Positions 7,461 through 16,991 of a stretch of 64,000 bases of DNA are shown here, one piece after another. The position numbers and the translations under genes are program-made. Origin of the DNA: Bacteroidota bacterium (GTDB taxonomy: Bacteria > Bacteroidota > Bacteroidia > Chitinophagales > LD1); assembly GCA_018267385.1 (NCBI GenBank), contig JAFDYN010000007.1, positions 372,001-436,000 on the forward strand, in the 5' to 3' direction. The notes below the pieces were generated by a model. That model searched no databases. It saw nothing but the letters and a program-made list of their open reading frames with translations, and was not told the origin of the DNA. Numbering within the stretch: position 1 is the first letter of the stretch; the number at the start of each line of letters is the position of its first letter.

Positions 7461-9872
7461 TTACTTTTTCCATTTCAATCTTAAGCTGTTGCTCACTACT
7501 GAAACACTACTTAATGCCATCGCTCCGCCTGCTATCATAGGATTGAGAAGAAAACCATTGATAGGGTACAGGATCCCTGCTGCCAAAGGAATTCCAATAA
7601 GATTATAAATGAATGCCCAAAACAAATTCTGGCGTATCGCCGCTACTGTATTTTGAGAAAGCCGTATAGCTTGCGGAATCTTTTTTAGATCCGAGGATAT
7701 TATGGTCATTTTTGCGACATCCATAGCGATGTCACTACCTTTACCCATTGCGATACTAACATCTGCTGTAGCTAATGCTGTGCTGTCGTTTATGCCATCT
7801 CCGACCATTGCTACCGTTCTTCCACGACGTTGCAACTCTTTTATGAAGTCAGCCTTATCCTGGGGTAAAACCTCTGCCTTGAAGTCTGTAATGCCGACTT
7901 GATGCGCAATCGAGCGCGCCGCTTCAGCATTATCGCCGGTTAGCATAAAAACTGTGATACCGAGATCTTTTATCTGTTGAATCGCTTCTATAGACGTTTG
8001 TTTTATCTTGTCTGATATGGCTAAGACTGCTAAAGCTGCATTACTGTTGGCAAACCAAATAACTGTTTTTGCTTCCTGACTCCATGTATCGGCCTGTATT
8101 TGTAGCGAACCATCAATGACGATACGATTTTCGCTCAGGAGTTTTTTATTTCCCGCAAAATATTTAATGCCCTTTGTTGAAGCTATCACCCCTTTACCGG
8201 TAATACTTTCAAAAGATTCAAAAGAGATATTATCAAGGCCTGTAAAGTGCTTCACGATGGCTTCCGCGAGCGGGTGTTCGGATTGCCTTTCCATACTAGC
8301 TAATATTTGAGCTGCCGTATCATCCTGCTTTAGCCATTTAATGCCAATCACTTCAGGCTTACCTTCTGTGATCGTACCAGTTTTATCTAAGACAATCGTA
8401 TCTATCTTTTTTGCCAGTTCAAGACTCTCCGCATCTTTGATCAGGATTCCGTTCTCCGCGCCATTGCCGACACCAACCATTATCGCCGTTGGAGTAGCAA
8501 GGCCAAGTGCACATGGACAGGCTATGACAAGTACTGTAACCGCTGCCATTAGTCCTTGTACAATACCATTGTTGCCGCCAAGAACTATCCAAAGTATGAA
8601 AGTGAGCAGAGCAATTACTAGTACGACAGGAACAAAAATAGCTGCAATTTTATCGACTAACTTTTGTACAGGAGCTTTACTGCCCTGTGCATCTTGCACC
8701 ATCTTAATGATATGAGCAAGCATCGTTTCCTTGCCTACTTTAATTGCTTTAAATTGGAAACTTCCTTTTTGATTAATAGTTCCGGCAAAGACCTTCTCGG
8801 CTTCTGCTTTCAGGACTGGAAGTGGTTCTCCGCTAAGCATGCTTTCATCCACATATGAACTCCCTGAGATCACAATACCATCGACCGCAATTCGTTCGCC
8901 AGGCTTCACGAGTATCGTATCACCTTCATGAACATCTTCGATGGCAACTTGCTTCTCAGAATTATCTCCCTGTATAACCGTAACCGTTTTGGGTTGCAGG
9001 CCCATCAGTTTTTTAATTGCCGTTGAAGTATTTCCTTTAGCTTTTTCCTCCAGTAGCTTTCCCAGCAATATAAAAGCAATCACAACTGATGCAGCTTCAA
9101 AATAGACATGAGCATGTAACCCTCTTTGATGCCAGAAGTCAGGAAATACCATATTGAAAATGCTAAACACGTATGCAATGCCAGTGCTCAAGGCAACCAG
9201 CGTATCCATATTAGCCGACCGGTGCTGAAGTTGTTTCCACGCATTTATATAAAAGTCTTTCCCAAGCCACAATACAACCGGGGAAGAGAAGAGCCACATT
9301 ATCTGCTCGGCATAGGGAATACCGGAAAAGAACATCCCTATTGCAACTACAGGCACGGATAGAGCTATTGCAGCAATAGTCTTAATTTTTAATGTTCTGA
9401 ACTTTTTTTCATGGATGGCTTCCAACGTTTCCTGCTGAGTTGATTCATCTTCAATGAGCAGATCATAGCCAATTGACTGAACAGCCTTTTGTATCGCAAC
9501 AGCATCGGTCATATTAGGCAAAAATTCTACCGTAAGAGTTGCTGTCGCAAAATTTACAGAAGCAGTGACAACGCCACTTATAGATTTTGCCATGCTTTCC
9601 ACGCTGATCGCGCAAGAAGCGCAGGTCATATGTAAAACAGGGAAGGATTTCTTGATTGTTGTCACACCATATCCAAGATCCTTAATAGCCTTTACCGCTT
9701 CTGAAACGGCAAGCGTATCATTCACAACAATATTCGCTCGGTTGTTATTAAGCTCGACTTTGTGACTTTCGATGCCTTTGATAGCAGACAGCCCCTTGTC
9801 TACAATTAATGCGCAATGCTCACTTTCTACACCTTCCAAGGGCAGAAAAATTGTTTCTTTATTAGTAGCCAT
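7461..9872 (-). CDS. copA: Copper-exporting P1B-type ATPase
   Basis: 803 residues. Two N-terminal HMA-like domains: the first (residues 5-72) has lost the CxxC and keeps only EHC; the second has MTCASC (82-87). Then TM helices, TGES-type actuator (MLSGEPLP), CPC in VIACPCALGLATPTA, the phosphorylation site DKTGTITEG and the hinge MVGDGINDS. CPC with this layout is the Cu(I) P1B-1 class. It exports Cu(I) from the cytoplasm. CopZ and DUF3347 follow on the same strand and the AraC-like regulator lies directly upstream. Confidence 0.92.
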   Translation of the reverse strand: MATNKETIFLPLEGVESEHCALIVDKGLSAIKGIESHKVELNNNRANIVVNDTLAVSEAVKAIKDLGYGVTTIKKSFPVLHMTCASCAISVESMAKSISGVVTASVNFATATLTVEFLPNMTDAVAIQKAVQSIGYDLLIEDESTQQETLEAIHEKKFRTLKIKTIAAIALSVPVVAIGMFFSGIPYAEQIMWLFSSPVVLWLGKDFYINAWKQLQHRSANMDTLVALSTGIAYVFSIFNMVFPDFWHQRGLHAHVYFEAASVVIAFILLGKLLEEKAKGNTSTAIKKLMGLQPKTVTVIQGDNSEKQVAIEDVHEGDTILVKPGERIAVDGIVISGSSYVDESMLSGEPLPVLKAEAEKVFAGTINQKGSFQFKAIKVGKETMLAHIIKMVQDAQGSKAPVQKLVDKIAAIFVPVVLVIALLTFILWIVLGGNNGIVQGLMAAVTVLVIACPCALGLATPTAIMVGVGNGAENGILIKDAESLELAKKIDTIVLDKTGTITEGKPEVIGIKWLKQDDTAAQILASMERQSEHPLAEAIVKHFTGLDNISFESFESITGKGVIASTKGIKYFAGNKKLLSENRIVIDGSLQIQADTWSQEAKTVIWFANSNAALAVLAISDKIKQTSIEAIQQIKDLGITVFMLTGDNAEAARSIAHQVGITDFKAEVLPQDKADFIKELQRRGRTVAMVGDGINDSTALATADVSIAMGKGSDIAMDVAKMTIISSDLKKIPQAIRLSQNTVAAIRQNLFWAFIYNLIGIPLAAGILYPINGFLLNPMIAGGAMALSSVSVVSNSLRLKWKK

Positions 9873-9904
9873 AACTTTGAATTTGTATCTTAAAATTTAC
9901 AATG

Positions 9905-9912
9905 CAAAGTTG
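9905..9912 (-). promoter_or_regulatory. -7-like promoter box of copA
   Basis: Minus strand CAACTTTG inside a GCCAACTTTGCATT context, 33 bases before the copA start. It differs from the consensus TAnnTTTG at one base. The surrounding bases match the boxes before CopZ and the AraC gene, so it may also be part of a shared regulator site. Confidence 0.45.
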
Positions 9913-9964
9913 GCAACTAACAAGACAAAGGGTCGTACGGGATTTTGTATTTAGTTTGTAAGAT

Positions 9965-10528
9965 TTACACCTTATCCAATGGTTTTCTTTTGTCTTCTTT
10001 GATCTGTTTGAAATGGCTGGGTGTTAAGCCGGTTATCTTTTTAAACTGATTGCTCAGATAACCGACACTTGAATAGTTGAGCTTATACGCAATCTCACTT
10101 AATGACAGCTCATCATATACCAGTAATTCTTTCACACGTTCTATTTTCTGAGCGATAAAGTATTTTTCAATAGTTGTGCCCTCTACTTCAGAGAAGAGAT
10201 TAGAAAGGTAATTGTAGTCATGATGCAATTCTTTTTTTAACACCTCAGAAAGGTTTTCCTTTACATCGATATCCTGATTGTGTACCAGAGCAATGATAGT
10301 AGTCTTTATTTTTTCGATGATCCTACTCTTCTTGTCGTTTATTAACTCGAAACCAAGCCTTGTTAGCGCCTCATTTAAGTGTTCCTTTTGTTCTTCAGAG
10401 GGGTCGCTGTCAAGCGTGATCTCACCTAATTTGATGTGTTTTGCTCTTAAACCTAGTTTTTGCAATTCGCTTTCCACTGCCATTACGCACCGGTCGCAAA
10501 CCATATGTTTTATAAAAATTGTTGACAT
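9965..10528 (-). CDS. AraC-family regulator with N-terminal HMA-like metal domain
   Basis: 187 residues. The N-terminal 65 residues look like a heavy-metal-associated domain with MVCDRC (residues 9-14). The C-terminal half is an AraC/XylS DNA-binding domain: LSLSEIAYKLNYSSVGYLS in the first helix-turn-helix and FKKITGLTPSHFKQ at the end. Such a fusion can sense Cu(I) directly. It sits between copA (same strand, 92 bases downstream) and the divergent lipoprotein-multicopper oxidase genes, so it is the probable regulator of both arms of the copper module. Confidence 0.85.
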   Translation of the reverse strand: MSTIFIKHMVCDRCVMAVESELQKLGLRAKHIKLGEITLDSDPSEEQKEHLNEALTRLGFELINDKKSRIIEKIKTTIIALVHNQDIDVKENLSEVLKKELHHDYNYLSNLFSEVEGTTIEKYFIAQKIERVKELLVYDELSLSEIAYKLNYSSVGYLSNQFKKITGLTPSHFKQIKEDKRKPLDKV

Positions 10529-10560
10529 GCCGGATTGTGGTTTTAATTCTGAATCAACAG

Positions 10561-10568
10561 CAAAGTTA
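10561..10568 (-). promoter_or_regulatory. -7 promoter box of the AraC-type regulator
   Basis: Minus strand TAACTTTG, a perfect TAnnTTTG match, 33 bases before the start codon at 10528. Confidence 0.6.
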
Positions 10569-10737
10569 GACCATTTTTTATCTGTTGCATGGTTACACTA
10601 TAGTAAATAGTACAAATCATTTCGAAAATTCCGCAACTTAATTACCCCTTAATGGAACAATTTTGCACTGTCAAACCAATTAAAAGACGCGCAGGGTAAT
10701 ACTGCACGGAAATATTTACTTTTTAAATCAAAGAAAA

Positions 10738-10947
10738 ATGAAAAGAATTATGCTGATCGCGGTTGTCACATTCTCTCTTTCGAGTTGTGGCAATCATAAT
10801 CACGGTGCAAAAGCAAACACCAATCCATCAGATTCAAGCAGCGTGAAGGGTGCAGTGTACACCTGCCCCATGCATGAGGAAATAGTCAGTTACAAGCCGG
10901 GCGAATGCCCTAAATGCGGGATGGTCCTTGAACTGAAAAGCAATTAA
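10738..10947 (+). CDS. Small heavy-metal-binding lipoprotein
   Basis: 69 residues. Lipoprotein signal with lipobox Cys (LIAVVTFSLSSCGNH, C17), a short His/Asn-rich linker, then one heavy-metal-binding domain with YTCPMHEEI and CPKCGMVLE. Expected in the periplasm or on the inner face of the outer membrane, binding Cu or Ag. The stop is three bases before the multicopper oxidase start, so the two are co-translated. Confidence 0.85.
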   Translation: MKRIMLIAVVTFSLSSCGNHNHGAKANTNPSDSSSVKGAVYTCPMHEEIVSYKPGECPKCGMVLELKSN

Positions 10948-10950
10948 GAA

Positions 10951-13125
10951 ATGAGAACATCATTGATCGCATTGCTGCTCCTTATGGGTATAAGCGTCTT
11001 CGGCCAAAAGGTCGTCAGATATGATTTATATGTAACGGATACTACTGTAAACTATACAGGCCATAAGAAACATGCACTTGCCATCAATGGGTCAATTCCC
11101 GGCCCTTCACTGATATTCACCGAGGGTGACACTGCCGAAGTCTACGTTCATAATAAACTAAAGGAAGAGACCTCGATCCATTGGCACGGCCTTATTATCC
11201 CCAATGGATATGACGGAGTTCCATACTTAACTAATGCGCCGATAAAGCCAGGAGAGACATATCTGTATCGCTTTCCCTTGGTTCAAAACGGGACTTATTG
11301 GTACCACAGTCATTCAGGAATGCAGGAGCAATCGGGCTTATATGGTGCACTTATTATTCACAAGCGGGAGGAGCACCCTATGAAGGAATATACTATGCTT
11401 ATCAGCGACTGGACTAATGAAAATCCCGATGAAGTGCATCGCTCTCTGTATGCCGCTACTGATTGGTATGGGATCAGGAAAAAGGCTACTCAGGATTACT
11501 TAGAGTCTCTCAAAGAGCGTCAGTTTAAGACTAAAATCACCAATGAATGGAAACGGCTTTCTGCTATGGACGTAAGCGATGTGTATTATGATAAATTCCT
11601 GATAAATGGATCCCCCGAAACAAATGCCCCGGAATTCAAGGGCGGAGACACAGTACGGCTCAGAGTTATCAATGGAAGCTCCTCAACATATTTCTGGCTC
11701 CGATATGCAGGTGGAAAAATCACTGTAATTGCCAGCGATGGAAAAGATGTAGAGCCAGTACCAGTTGACCGTATGATCATCGGCGTTTCAGAAACATACG
11801 ATGTAACTGTGATCGTTCCATCTGACAGCTCCTCTTTTGAATTCACCGCTACACCTGAGGATAGAACCAAGCAAGCATCCTTATGGATTGGGACTGGAAC
11901 AAAGCATGCTATTAAGCCGATGCCAAAACTTAAATATTTTGAGGGAATGAAAATGATGAATGACATGACTAACATGGCCAGCAATATTAAGATGGGCATG
12001 ATGAGCATGAGCAATCAGCAGATGGACATGAATACTGTGATGTATCCTGAGGTATCAGGCGCAGCAAAAAAGCACAGAAGAAAAAAAGGAATGGTGATGG
12101 ATACAACTTCGCTAGAGCCAATCACTACTCTTAACTACTCTATGCTAAGGTCGCCTGAGAAAACCACTCTTCCCGATGCTCCGGTCAAAACATTGAAATT
12201 CACCCTTACCGGAAATATGAACCGCTATGTTTGGACAATAGATAACAAAACGGTCTCTGAAAGCGATAAGATCCTCATAAAGCATAGCGAAAATGTACGC
12301 ATCATCCTTGTTAATGCAAGTATGATGCGCCACCCTATGCATTTGCATGGGCACTTCTTTAGATTATTGAATGGACAAGGGGAATATGCACCATTAAAAA
12401 ATGTGGTCGATATCATGCCGATGGAGGTTGACACTATAGAATTTGCCGCCACAGAAAGCGGGGATTGGTTTTTTCACTGCCATATTCTCTATCATATGAT
12501 GAGTGGCATGGGACGAATATTCAGCTACGAAAACTCTCCACCCAACCCCGAACTTCCCAATCCTAAAAGAGCGCTCAGAAAGCTATATTGGGATGACAGG
12601 AAGCCTCATGTGATGGCTGAATTAGACGCAGCAAGTAATGGAATTGATGGGGAATTTATGGTCAGTAATACTAGATGGTTTGGTCAGGCCGAATGGCGGC
12701 TTGGATATAGCCTTATGGACGGCTTTGAGACTGAAACGCATATCGGCCGGTACTTTGGGAAAAATCAATTTCTCCGCGTATATGCAGGGGGAGATTTCAG
12801 ATATAGAGAAGGTAGGGCTCCTGAGAAAAATCTTTTCCAACAGGCAGATACTAAGAATAAGCGCTTTGTGGCATGTATAGGCGTACAGTATGTATTACCC
12901 CTTCTCATCGTTGCGGATCTACGGGTTGACCATACCGGTAATGTACGTTTTCAATTGATGCGAGAAGATATACCATTAACCCGAAGATTAAGGATGGGTT
13001 TTATGGTCAATACAGATTTCGAATACATGGTTGGTCTGAAATATATAGTACATAAATATCTTGCTATTTCTACTCACTACGATAGCGATATGAAATGGGG
13101 AGCCGGATTAACTGTCCGCTACTAA
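10951..13125 (+). CDS. CopA-type multicopper oxidase fused to a CopB-like outer-membrane domain
   Basis: 724 residues. Signal peptide 1-18. Cupredoxin domains with type 2/3 copper ligands SIHWHGL (near 77), TYWYHSHSG (near 118), HPMHLHGHFF (near 465) and WFFHCHILYHM (near 508). A Met-rich insert (MKMMNDMTNM, MGMMSMSNQQM; about 330-360) is typical of PcoA/CopA oxidases. From about residue 545 the chain continues with a beta-strand-rich region (AEWRLGYSLMDGFETETHIG, ending in an aromatic Tyr) like the CopB/PcoB outer-membrane protein. The oxidase detoxifies periplasmic Cu(I); the fusion would tie it to the outer membrane. CopA and CopB are separate in proteobacteria. Confidence 0.88.
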   Translation: MRTSLIALLLLMGISVFGQKVVRYDLYVTDTTVNYTGHKKHALAINGSIPGPSLIFTEGDTAEVYVHNKLKEETSIHWHGLIIPNGYDGVPYLTNAPIKPGETYLYRFPLVQNGTYWYHSHSGMQEQSGLYGALIIHKREEHPMKEYTMLISDWTNENPDEVHRSLYAATDWYGIRKKATQDYLESLKERQFKTKITNEWKRLSAMDVSDVYYDKFLINGSPETNAPEFKGGDTVRLRVINGSSSTYFWLRYAGGKITVIASDGKDVEPVPVDRMIIGVSETYDVTVIVPSDSSSFEFTATPEDRTKQASLWIGTGTKHAIKPMPKLKYFEGMKMMNDMTNMASNIKMGMMSMSNQQMDMNTVMYPEVSGAAKKHRRKKGMVMDTTSLEPITTLNYSMLRSPEKTTLPDAPVKTLKFTLTGNMNRYVWTIDNKTVSESDKILIKHSENVRIILVNASMMRHPMHLHGHFFRLLNGQGEYAPLKNVVDIMPMEVDTIEFAATESGDWFFHCHILYHMMSGMGRIFSYENSPPNPELPNPKRALRKLYWDDRKPHVMAELDAASNGIDGEFMVSNTRWFGQAEWRLGYSLMDGFETETHIGRYFGKNQFLRVYAGGDFRYREGRAPEKNLFQQADTKNKRFVACIGVQYVLPLLIVADLRVDHTGNVRFQLMREDIPLTRRLRMGFMVNTDFEYMVGLKYIVHKYLAISTHYDSDMKWGAGLTVRY

Positions 13126-13308
13126 ATTTTGAATGTATTCCGCCGCTTTCTTACTCTTATCTAAGTGTGTGGCGATATTTTCCAAACGTTCGTGCGCCTG
13201 ATAGATATACCTTGTAATATCTTTCTTTCTCCCTTTTTGCGCCGCTATTTCTGCTACAGAAAATTGCCAATTGATTATAAAAAGAATTACTTTTCTTTGT
13301 AGCTGGCA

Positions 13309-13698
13309 ATGAGAAGATTAGTTTTTATAATAGTGTTTGTTACATATCTGATACCCTGTTTGGGCTTATCAGTCAATATGCACTATTGCGGAGGGAAACT
13401 AGCCTCTATATCACTCCTGTCCATACATCCGAAATGTCCATGTGGCAATAAAGTGATGAAAAAGGACTGTTGCAAGGACAAAACAGCCTTTACCAAAATA
13501 TCTTCGGAACAACAATCTCCTAAATCGTTAGTTTATTTGTCCTTTAAGCAACTTAGCAAAAACACCTTTGACTATATTCCTTATTACAGATTGATAAGTA
13601 CTTCTTTTCAATCACAATTGCTAAAATGGCATGATCCTCCTCCCTTAATTTATTCTTCTCTTCGCAATCATATCCTGTATCAGGTATTCAGGATTTAG
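13309..13698 (+). CDS. HYC_CC_PP-family Cys-rich exported protein
   Basis: 129 residues. Hydrophobic N-terminus followed by MHYCGGKL, then KCPCGNKV and KDCCKDK, then a basic region ending in WHDPPPLIY. The HYC...CC...PP order defines a Bacteroidota family (HYC_CC_PP) that occurs with copper and RND efflux genes. Function unknown; the cysteine pairs suggest metal binding. It lies 183 bases after the oxidase on the same strand. Confidence 0.8.
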   Translation: MRRLVFIIVFVTYLIPCLGLSVNMHYCGGKLASISLLSIHPKCPCGNKVMKKDCCKDKTAFTKISSEQQSPKSLVYLSFKQLSKNTFDYIPYYRLISTSFQSQLLKWHDPPPLIYSSLRNHILYQVFRI

Positions 13699-13775
13699 TA
13701 CTACGTTGTTAATGTCTTTAGATATTGCCGGCTTATAGCCAGCAAATAATTATTTGTATCCCTAAATATATAACA

Positions 13776-14570
13776 ATGAAAAAATTAATATACCTCTTGA
13801 GCTTCAGTATCATCGCCTCATTTTCAAGTCAAGCACAAATGTCTGCGATGGATTTCAATAAAATGGATTGCAACAACACGAGTATGCACCATCTGTTTTC
13901 AGATCTTGATTCTGGCAAAGCTGTTCTCTTGCATTTCTTCATGCCTAACTGCGGTATGTGTCCTCCTCCGGCGCAGACATTGCAAAATATGGCTAACTCT
14001 ATCAATGCAATGCACCCTGGATTAGTAAAGGGATATGCGTTTCCATTCAATAATACGACAACATGCTCCTATTCTGCTTCATGGGTGTCAAGCAATGGGC
14101 TGTCATCGTTTTATATCCCAATGGATAGCGGAGCTGTCCAAGTAGCCAATTACGGAGGATTTGGTATGCCAACTGTAGTTCTTTTGGGGGGCATGGATCA
14201 TAGGGTTATGTATGCATCCCAAGCATTTTCTTCGTCAGATACTTCTGCAATACGCGATAGCATTATGGGATTGGTGATGAACATGACAGCTATCAGCGAA
14301 GTTCCTAAAAATCTTGCTGCGTTCAACGTGTTCCCCAATCCGGCATCCGAAAAAGTAACTATTGAGGTGACTTTAAGCAACACATCGACTGTGTCAATTG
14401 ACGTTACAGACATATCCGGGAAGCAAGTTGCCATCCTATCCAAGGACTATAGCGCAAATGGAAATCTGTCTAATACATTCAATACTCAGTCTCTTTCCGA
14501 TGGATTATATACAGCCAACGTGCGAATCGATGGCAAAATAGCATCGCAGAAATTTAGCGTAAAGCATTAA
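13776..14570 (+). CDS. T9SS-exported thioredoxin-like protein of the copper module
   Basis: 264 residues from ATG 13776 (a longer frame begins at 13725 but the signal peptide MKKLIYLLSFSIIASFSSQA starts here). A thioredoxin-like fold follows, with HFFMPNCGMCPPPAQTL, where CGMC sits where CxxC is expected, and GGFGMPTVVLLGG containing the cis-Pro. The last 80 residues are a T9SS type A sorting domain (FNVFPNPASEKVTIE ... LSDGLYTANV). Probably a surface or secreted disulfide or copper-handling protein. Stop overlaps the next start by one base (TAATG). Confidence 0.8.
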   Translation: MKKLIYLLSFSIIASFSSQAQMSAMDFNKMDCNNTSMHHLFSDLDSGKAVLLHFFMPNCGMCPPPAQTLQNMANSINAMHPGLVKGYAFPFNNTTTCSYSASWVSSNGLSSFYIPMDSGAVQVANYGGFGMPTVVLLGGMDHRVMYASQAFSSSDTSAIRDSIMGLVMNMTAISEVPKNLAAFNVFPNPASEKVTIEVTLSNTSTVSIDVTDISGKQVAILSKDYSANGNLSNTFNTQSLSDGLYTANVRIDGKIASQKFSVKH

Positions 14571-15250
14571 TGAAACTAGTAACTACAATAAAGGCACAAG
14601 TACTTATCATATACATGGCAAGTACTTGTGCGCTTTTTGCGCAAAGCTATACGAATACGCCGGGGGACAGTGTCACCAGGACTACAACTTTGGGAACAAC
14701 TATTGTCATGAATATAATCCAAAGTCATCCTACAAATGATACATTGCATTTTCACTGGAAAAAACTTTCTGCATTGTTGCCTACAGGCTGGGAGGCCTCG
14801 ATTTGTGATAATGGATTATGCTTCGGCTCACTCGTTGACAGCGGCATGATGATACCCATTGTTCCGGGAGATGATGGGTTAATGAGTGTGCATTGTAGGC
14901 CAGATACAAATGCTGGCTTAGGCATCATCCAATATATTCTTTATGAAGAAAAAACTTCATTTCACAGAGATACACTTACATGGATAGTAGATGCTTCTCC
15001 CAGTGGGATTGATGATTTGGCAACGCCCAAACTCGATGTTCGATTCTCCTTTGGTAAGTTATGGTTTCAAAATATTGGGGAGGGATTCTCTCAGTTTGCC
15101 GTGTATGATGCATCGGGCAGATTGTTGTGCCAGGATAAAATACTTCAAAGCACTTTTCAATATGCAGTCGAACTCCCTGCTCATTCAGTTGCCATACTCC
15201 AAATGAATGGGAAATCAGGTAATTATTCAAAACAAATAATCGTTCCCTAA
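14570..15250 (+). CDS. Secreted hypothetical protein with T9SS-like C-terminus
   Basis: 226 residues. Signal peptide to about residue 25 (TCALFAQ), a beta-rich domain with one Cys pair (SICDNGLCFG), and a C-terminal tail ISPSGIDDLATPK... YDASGRLLCQDK resembling the T9SS type A sorting domain, though the usual PNP motif is missing. No known family. Translationally coupled on both sides (one-base overlap upstream, two-base gap downstream), so it belongs to the operon of the thioredoxin-like protein and the second multicopper oxidase. Confidence 0.7.
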   Translation: MKLVTTIKAQVLIIYMASTCALFAQSYTNTPGDSVTRTTTLGTTIVMNIIQSHPTNDTLHFHWKKLSALLPTGWEASICDNGLCFGSLVDSGMMIPIVPGDDGLMSVHCRPDTNAGLGIIQYILYEEKTSFHRDTLTWIVDASPSGIDDLATPKLDVRFSFGKLWFQNIGEGFSQFAVYDASGRLLCQDKILQSTFQYAVELPAHSVAILQMNGKSGNYSKQIIVP

Positions 15251-15252
15251 AT

Positions 15253-16974
15253 ATGAAATATTTATTCTTTGTGCTTGGGTATTTCGCAGTGATCGCAGGA
15301 GGCAATGCACAGAATGCTCTTATTATCCCACCCTCAATTTCCGGCACTAGTTTCCAGCTCAATGTTCAGAATGGAACAAAAGTGTTTTATACGGGAACAA
15401 GTACTCCAACGTATGGCATAAATGGCCCTATACTCGCTCCGACATTAATAGTGAATAAAGGCGATAGCATTACCCTTGCAGTACACAATGGACTTACGGT
15501 CCCTACAACCATGCATTGGCATGGGTTGCATGTCGCTGCATATAATGATGGTGGTCCCGGTCAGATTATTGGCATAAATGCGACGTGGTCGCCTTCGTTC
15601 GTTTTAAGAAATAATGCAGGGACATACTGGTATCATCCACACGGGGCAGGGCAGACAGATCCTCAGGTCTCAAAAGGCCTTGCAGGTATGATCATCATCC
15701 ATGACAGCGCTGAGATGCAACTAAACTTACCACGTACCTATGGAGTGGATGACATTCCGCTGATAGTACAGACAAAGGCCTTCGATGTGTTACAGCAAAT
15801 AGCCATTTCGACAGAAATGGATACCGCCATTTTCGTAAATGGGACTTTACACCCTACTTTTCAGGCTCCGGCTCAGGTAATACGGTTTCGGTTGCTCAAC
15901 GGTAGTAGTATGCGCAGCTATAACTTTGGCTTTTCCAATAATCAGTCATTTTATCAGATCGCTACAGATGGAGGTTTAAAAGATACGCCTGTCTTGTTAA
16001 ACCGTCTTAGGCTTTCTCCAGGTGAACGTGCTGAGATATTAGTTGATTTTCAAGGTATGAATGGGCAAAATGTAGATTTGATAAGCTATGCATCAGAAAT
16101 GATGAATGGCATATACGGCGCAGCGATGGTGGGAATGCAGGAAGATACAATTGATGGATACAGCCAGAATTTTCTCAACGGCGCTGACTTTACAATACTC
16201 AACATAAATATTATCCCCATCAATGCTTCTCCCGTAACGTCCATCCCATCAAGTCTTACTCCATATACTCCGTATAACAAAGACTCTAGTACTGTAACAC
16301 GATACATTGTGTTTGATACGTTAAGAAAATTACCGCTTGATAGACCTAATCTCGCGGATGGGCCATTTGGTATAAACAACAAGAGTTTTTCGATGGATAC
16401 CATTAATATCTCGACTACAATTAATTCACAGGAAGTATGGGTGCTCGTCAATAAAACACTCGTAGCACATCCATTTCATATACATGATGTGCAGTTCAAT
16501 GTAATTGAACAAAGCGGATCTTCTCCATCGACCTCGCAAGTAGGTTGGAAAGATGTAGTACTCGTACTACCACAGGATAGCGTTAAGTTTGTTACCCGTT
16601 TTGAAACGTTTGCCAATGCTACTGTTCCATATATGTACCACTGTCATCTGCTTCATCATGAAGATGATGGAATGATGGGACAATTTATTGTGGTCGATAA
16701 CACCAACACCAGTATTCAACCGATTAGTAATAATACGTTTGATATATTTCCTAACCCAGCCAATCAGCAACTAAAGGTCATCGCTGGAGAATCCGTGGGT
16801 TCGGGCACCATATCTCTCATAGATGTATCTGGCAGGACAGTTCTTACAAAAAACATAGCCAATAACTCATATCCGATTCAAATCGATGTTGCATCTATTA
16901 CAAACGGTTTATACTACTTGGTGAATTCTGACCCTCAACAGAAACATGCAGCCAAAGTGATCATCCAACACTAA
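15253..16974 (+). CDS. T9SS-secreted multicopper oxidase (CueO/laccase type)
   Basis: 573 residues. Signal peptide (FFVLGYFAVIAGGNAQ), then three cupredoxin domains with copper ligand motifs TMHWHGLH (near 92), YWYHPHGAG (near 134), HPFHIHDV (near 406) and YHCHLLHHEDDGMMG (near 458). The C-terminal 85 residues form a T9SS type A sorting domain (FDIFPNPANQQLKV). It would oxidise Cu(I) or phenolic substrates at the cell surface. It is a CueO/bilirubin-oxidase-like enzyme and is not a paralogue of the CopA-type oxidase at 10951. Confidence 0.88.
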   Translation: MKYLFFVLGYFAVIAGGNAQNALIIPPSISGTSFQLNVQNGTKVFYTGTSTPTYGINGPILAPTLIVNKGDSITLAVHNGLTVPTTMHWHGLHVAAYNDGGPGQIIGINATWSPSFVLRNNAGTYWYHPHGAGQTDPQVSKGLAGMIIIHDSAEMQLNLPRTYGVDDIPLIVQTKAFDVLQQIAISTEMDTAIFVNGTLHPTFQAPAQVIRFRLLNGSSMRSYNFGFSNNQSFYQIATDGGLKDTPVLLNRLRLSPGERAEILVDFQGMNGQNVDLISYASEMMNGIYGAAMVGMQEDTIDGYSQNFLNGADFTILNINIIPINASPVTSIPSSLTPYTPYNKDSSTVTRYIVFDTLRKLPLDRPNLADGPFGINNKSFSMDTINISTTINSQEVWVLVNKTLVAHPFHIHDVQFNVIEQSGSSPSTSQVGWKDVVLVLPQDSVKFVTRFETFANATVPYMYHCHLLHHEDDGMMGQFIVVDNTNTSIQPISNNTFDIFPNPANQQLKVIAGESVGSGTISLIDVSGRTVLTKNIANNSYPIQIDVASITNGLYYLVNSDPQQKHAAKVIIQH

Positions 16975-16991
16975 GGATTCGCCGAAATTTC

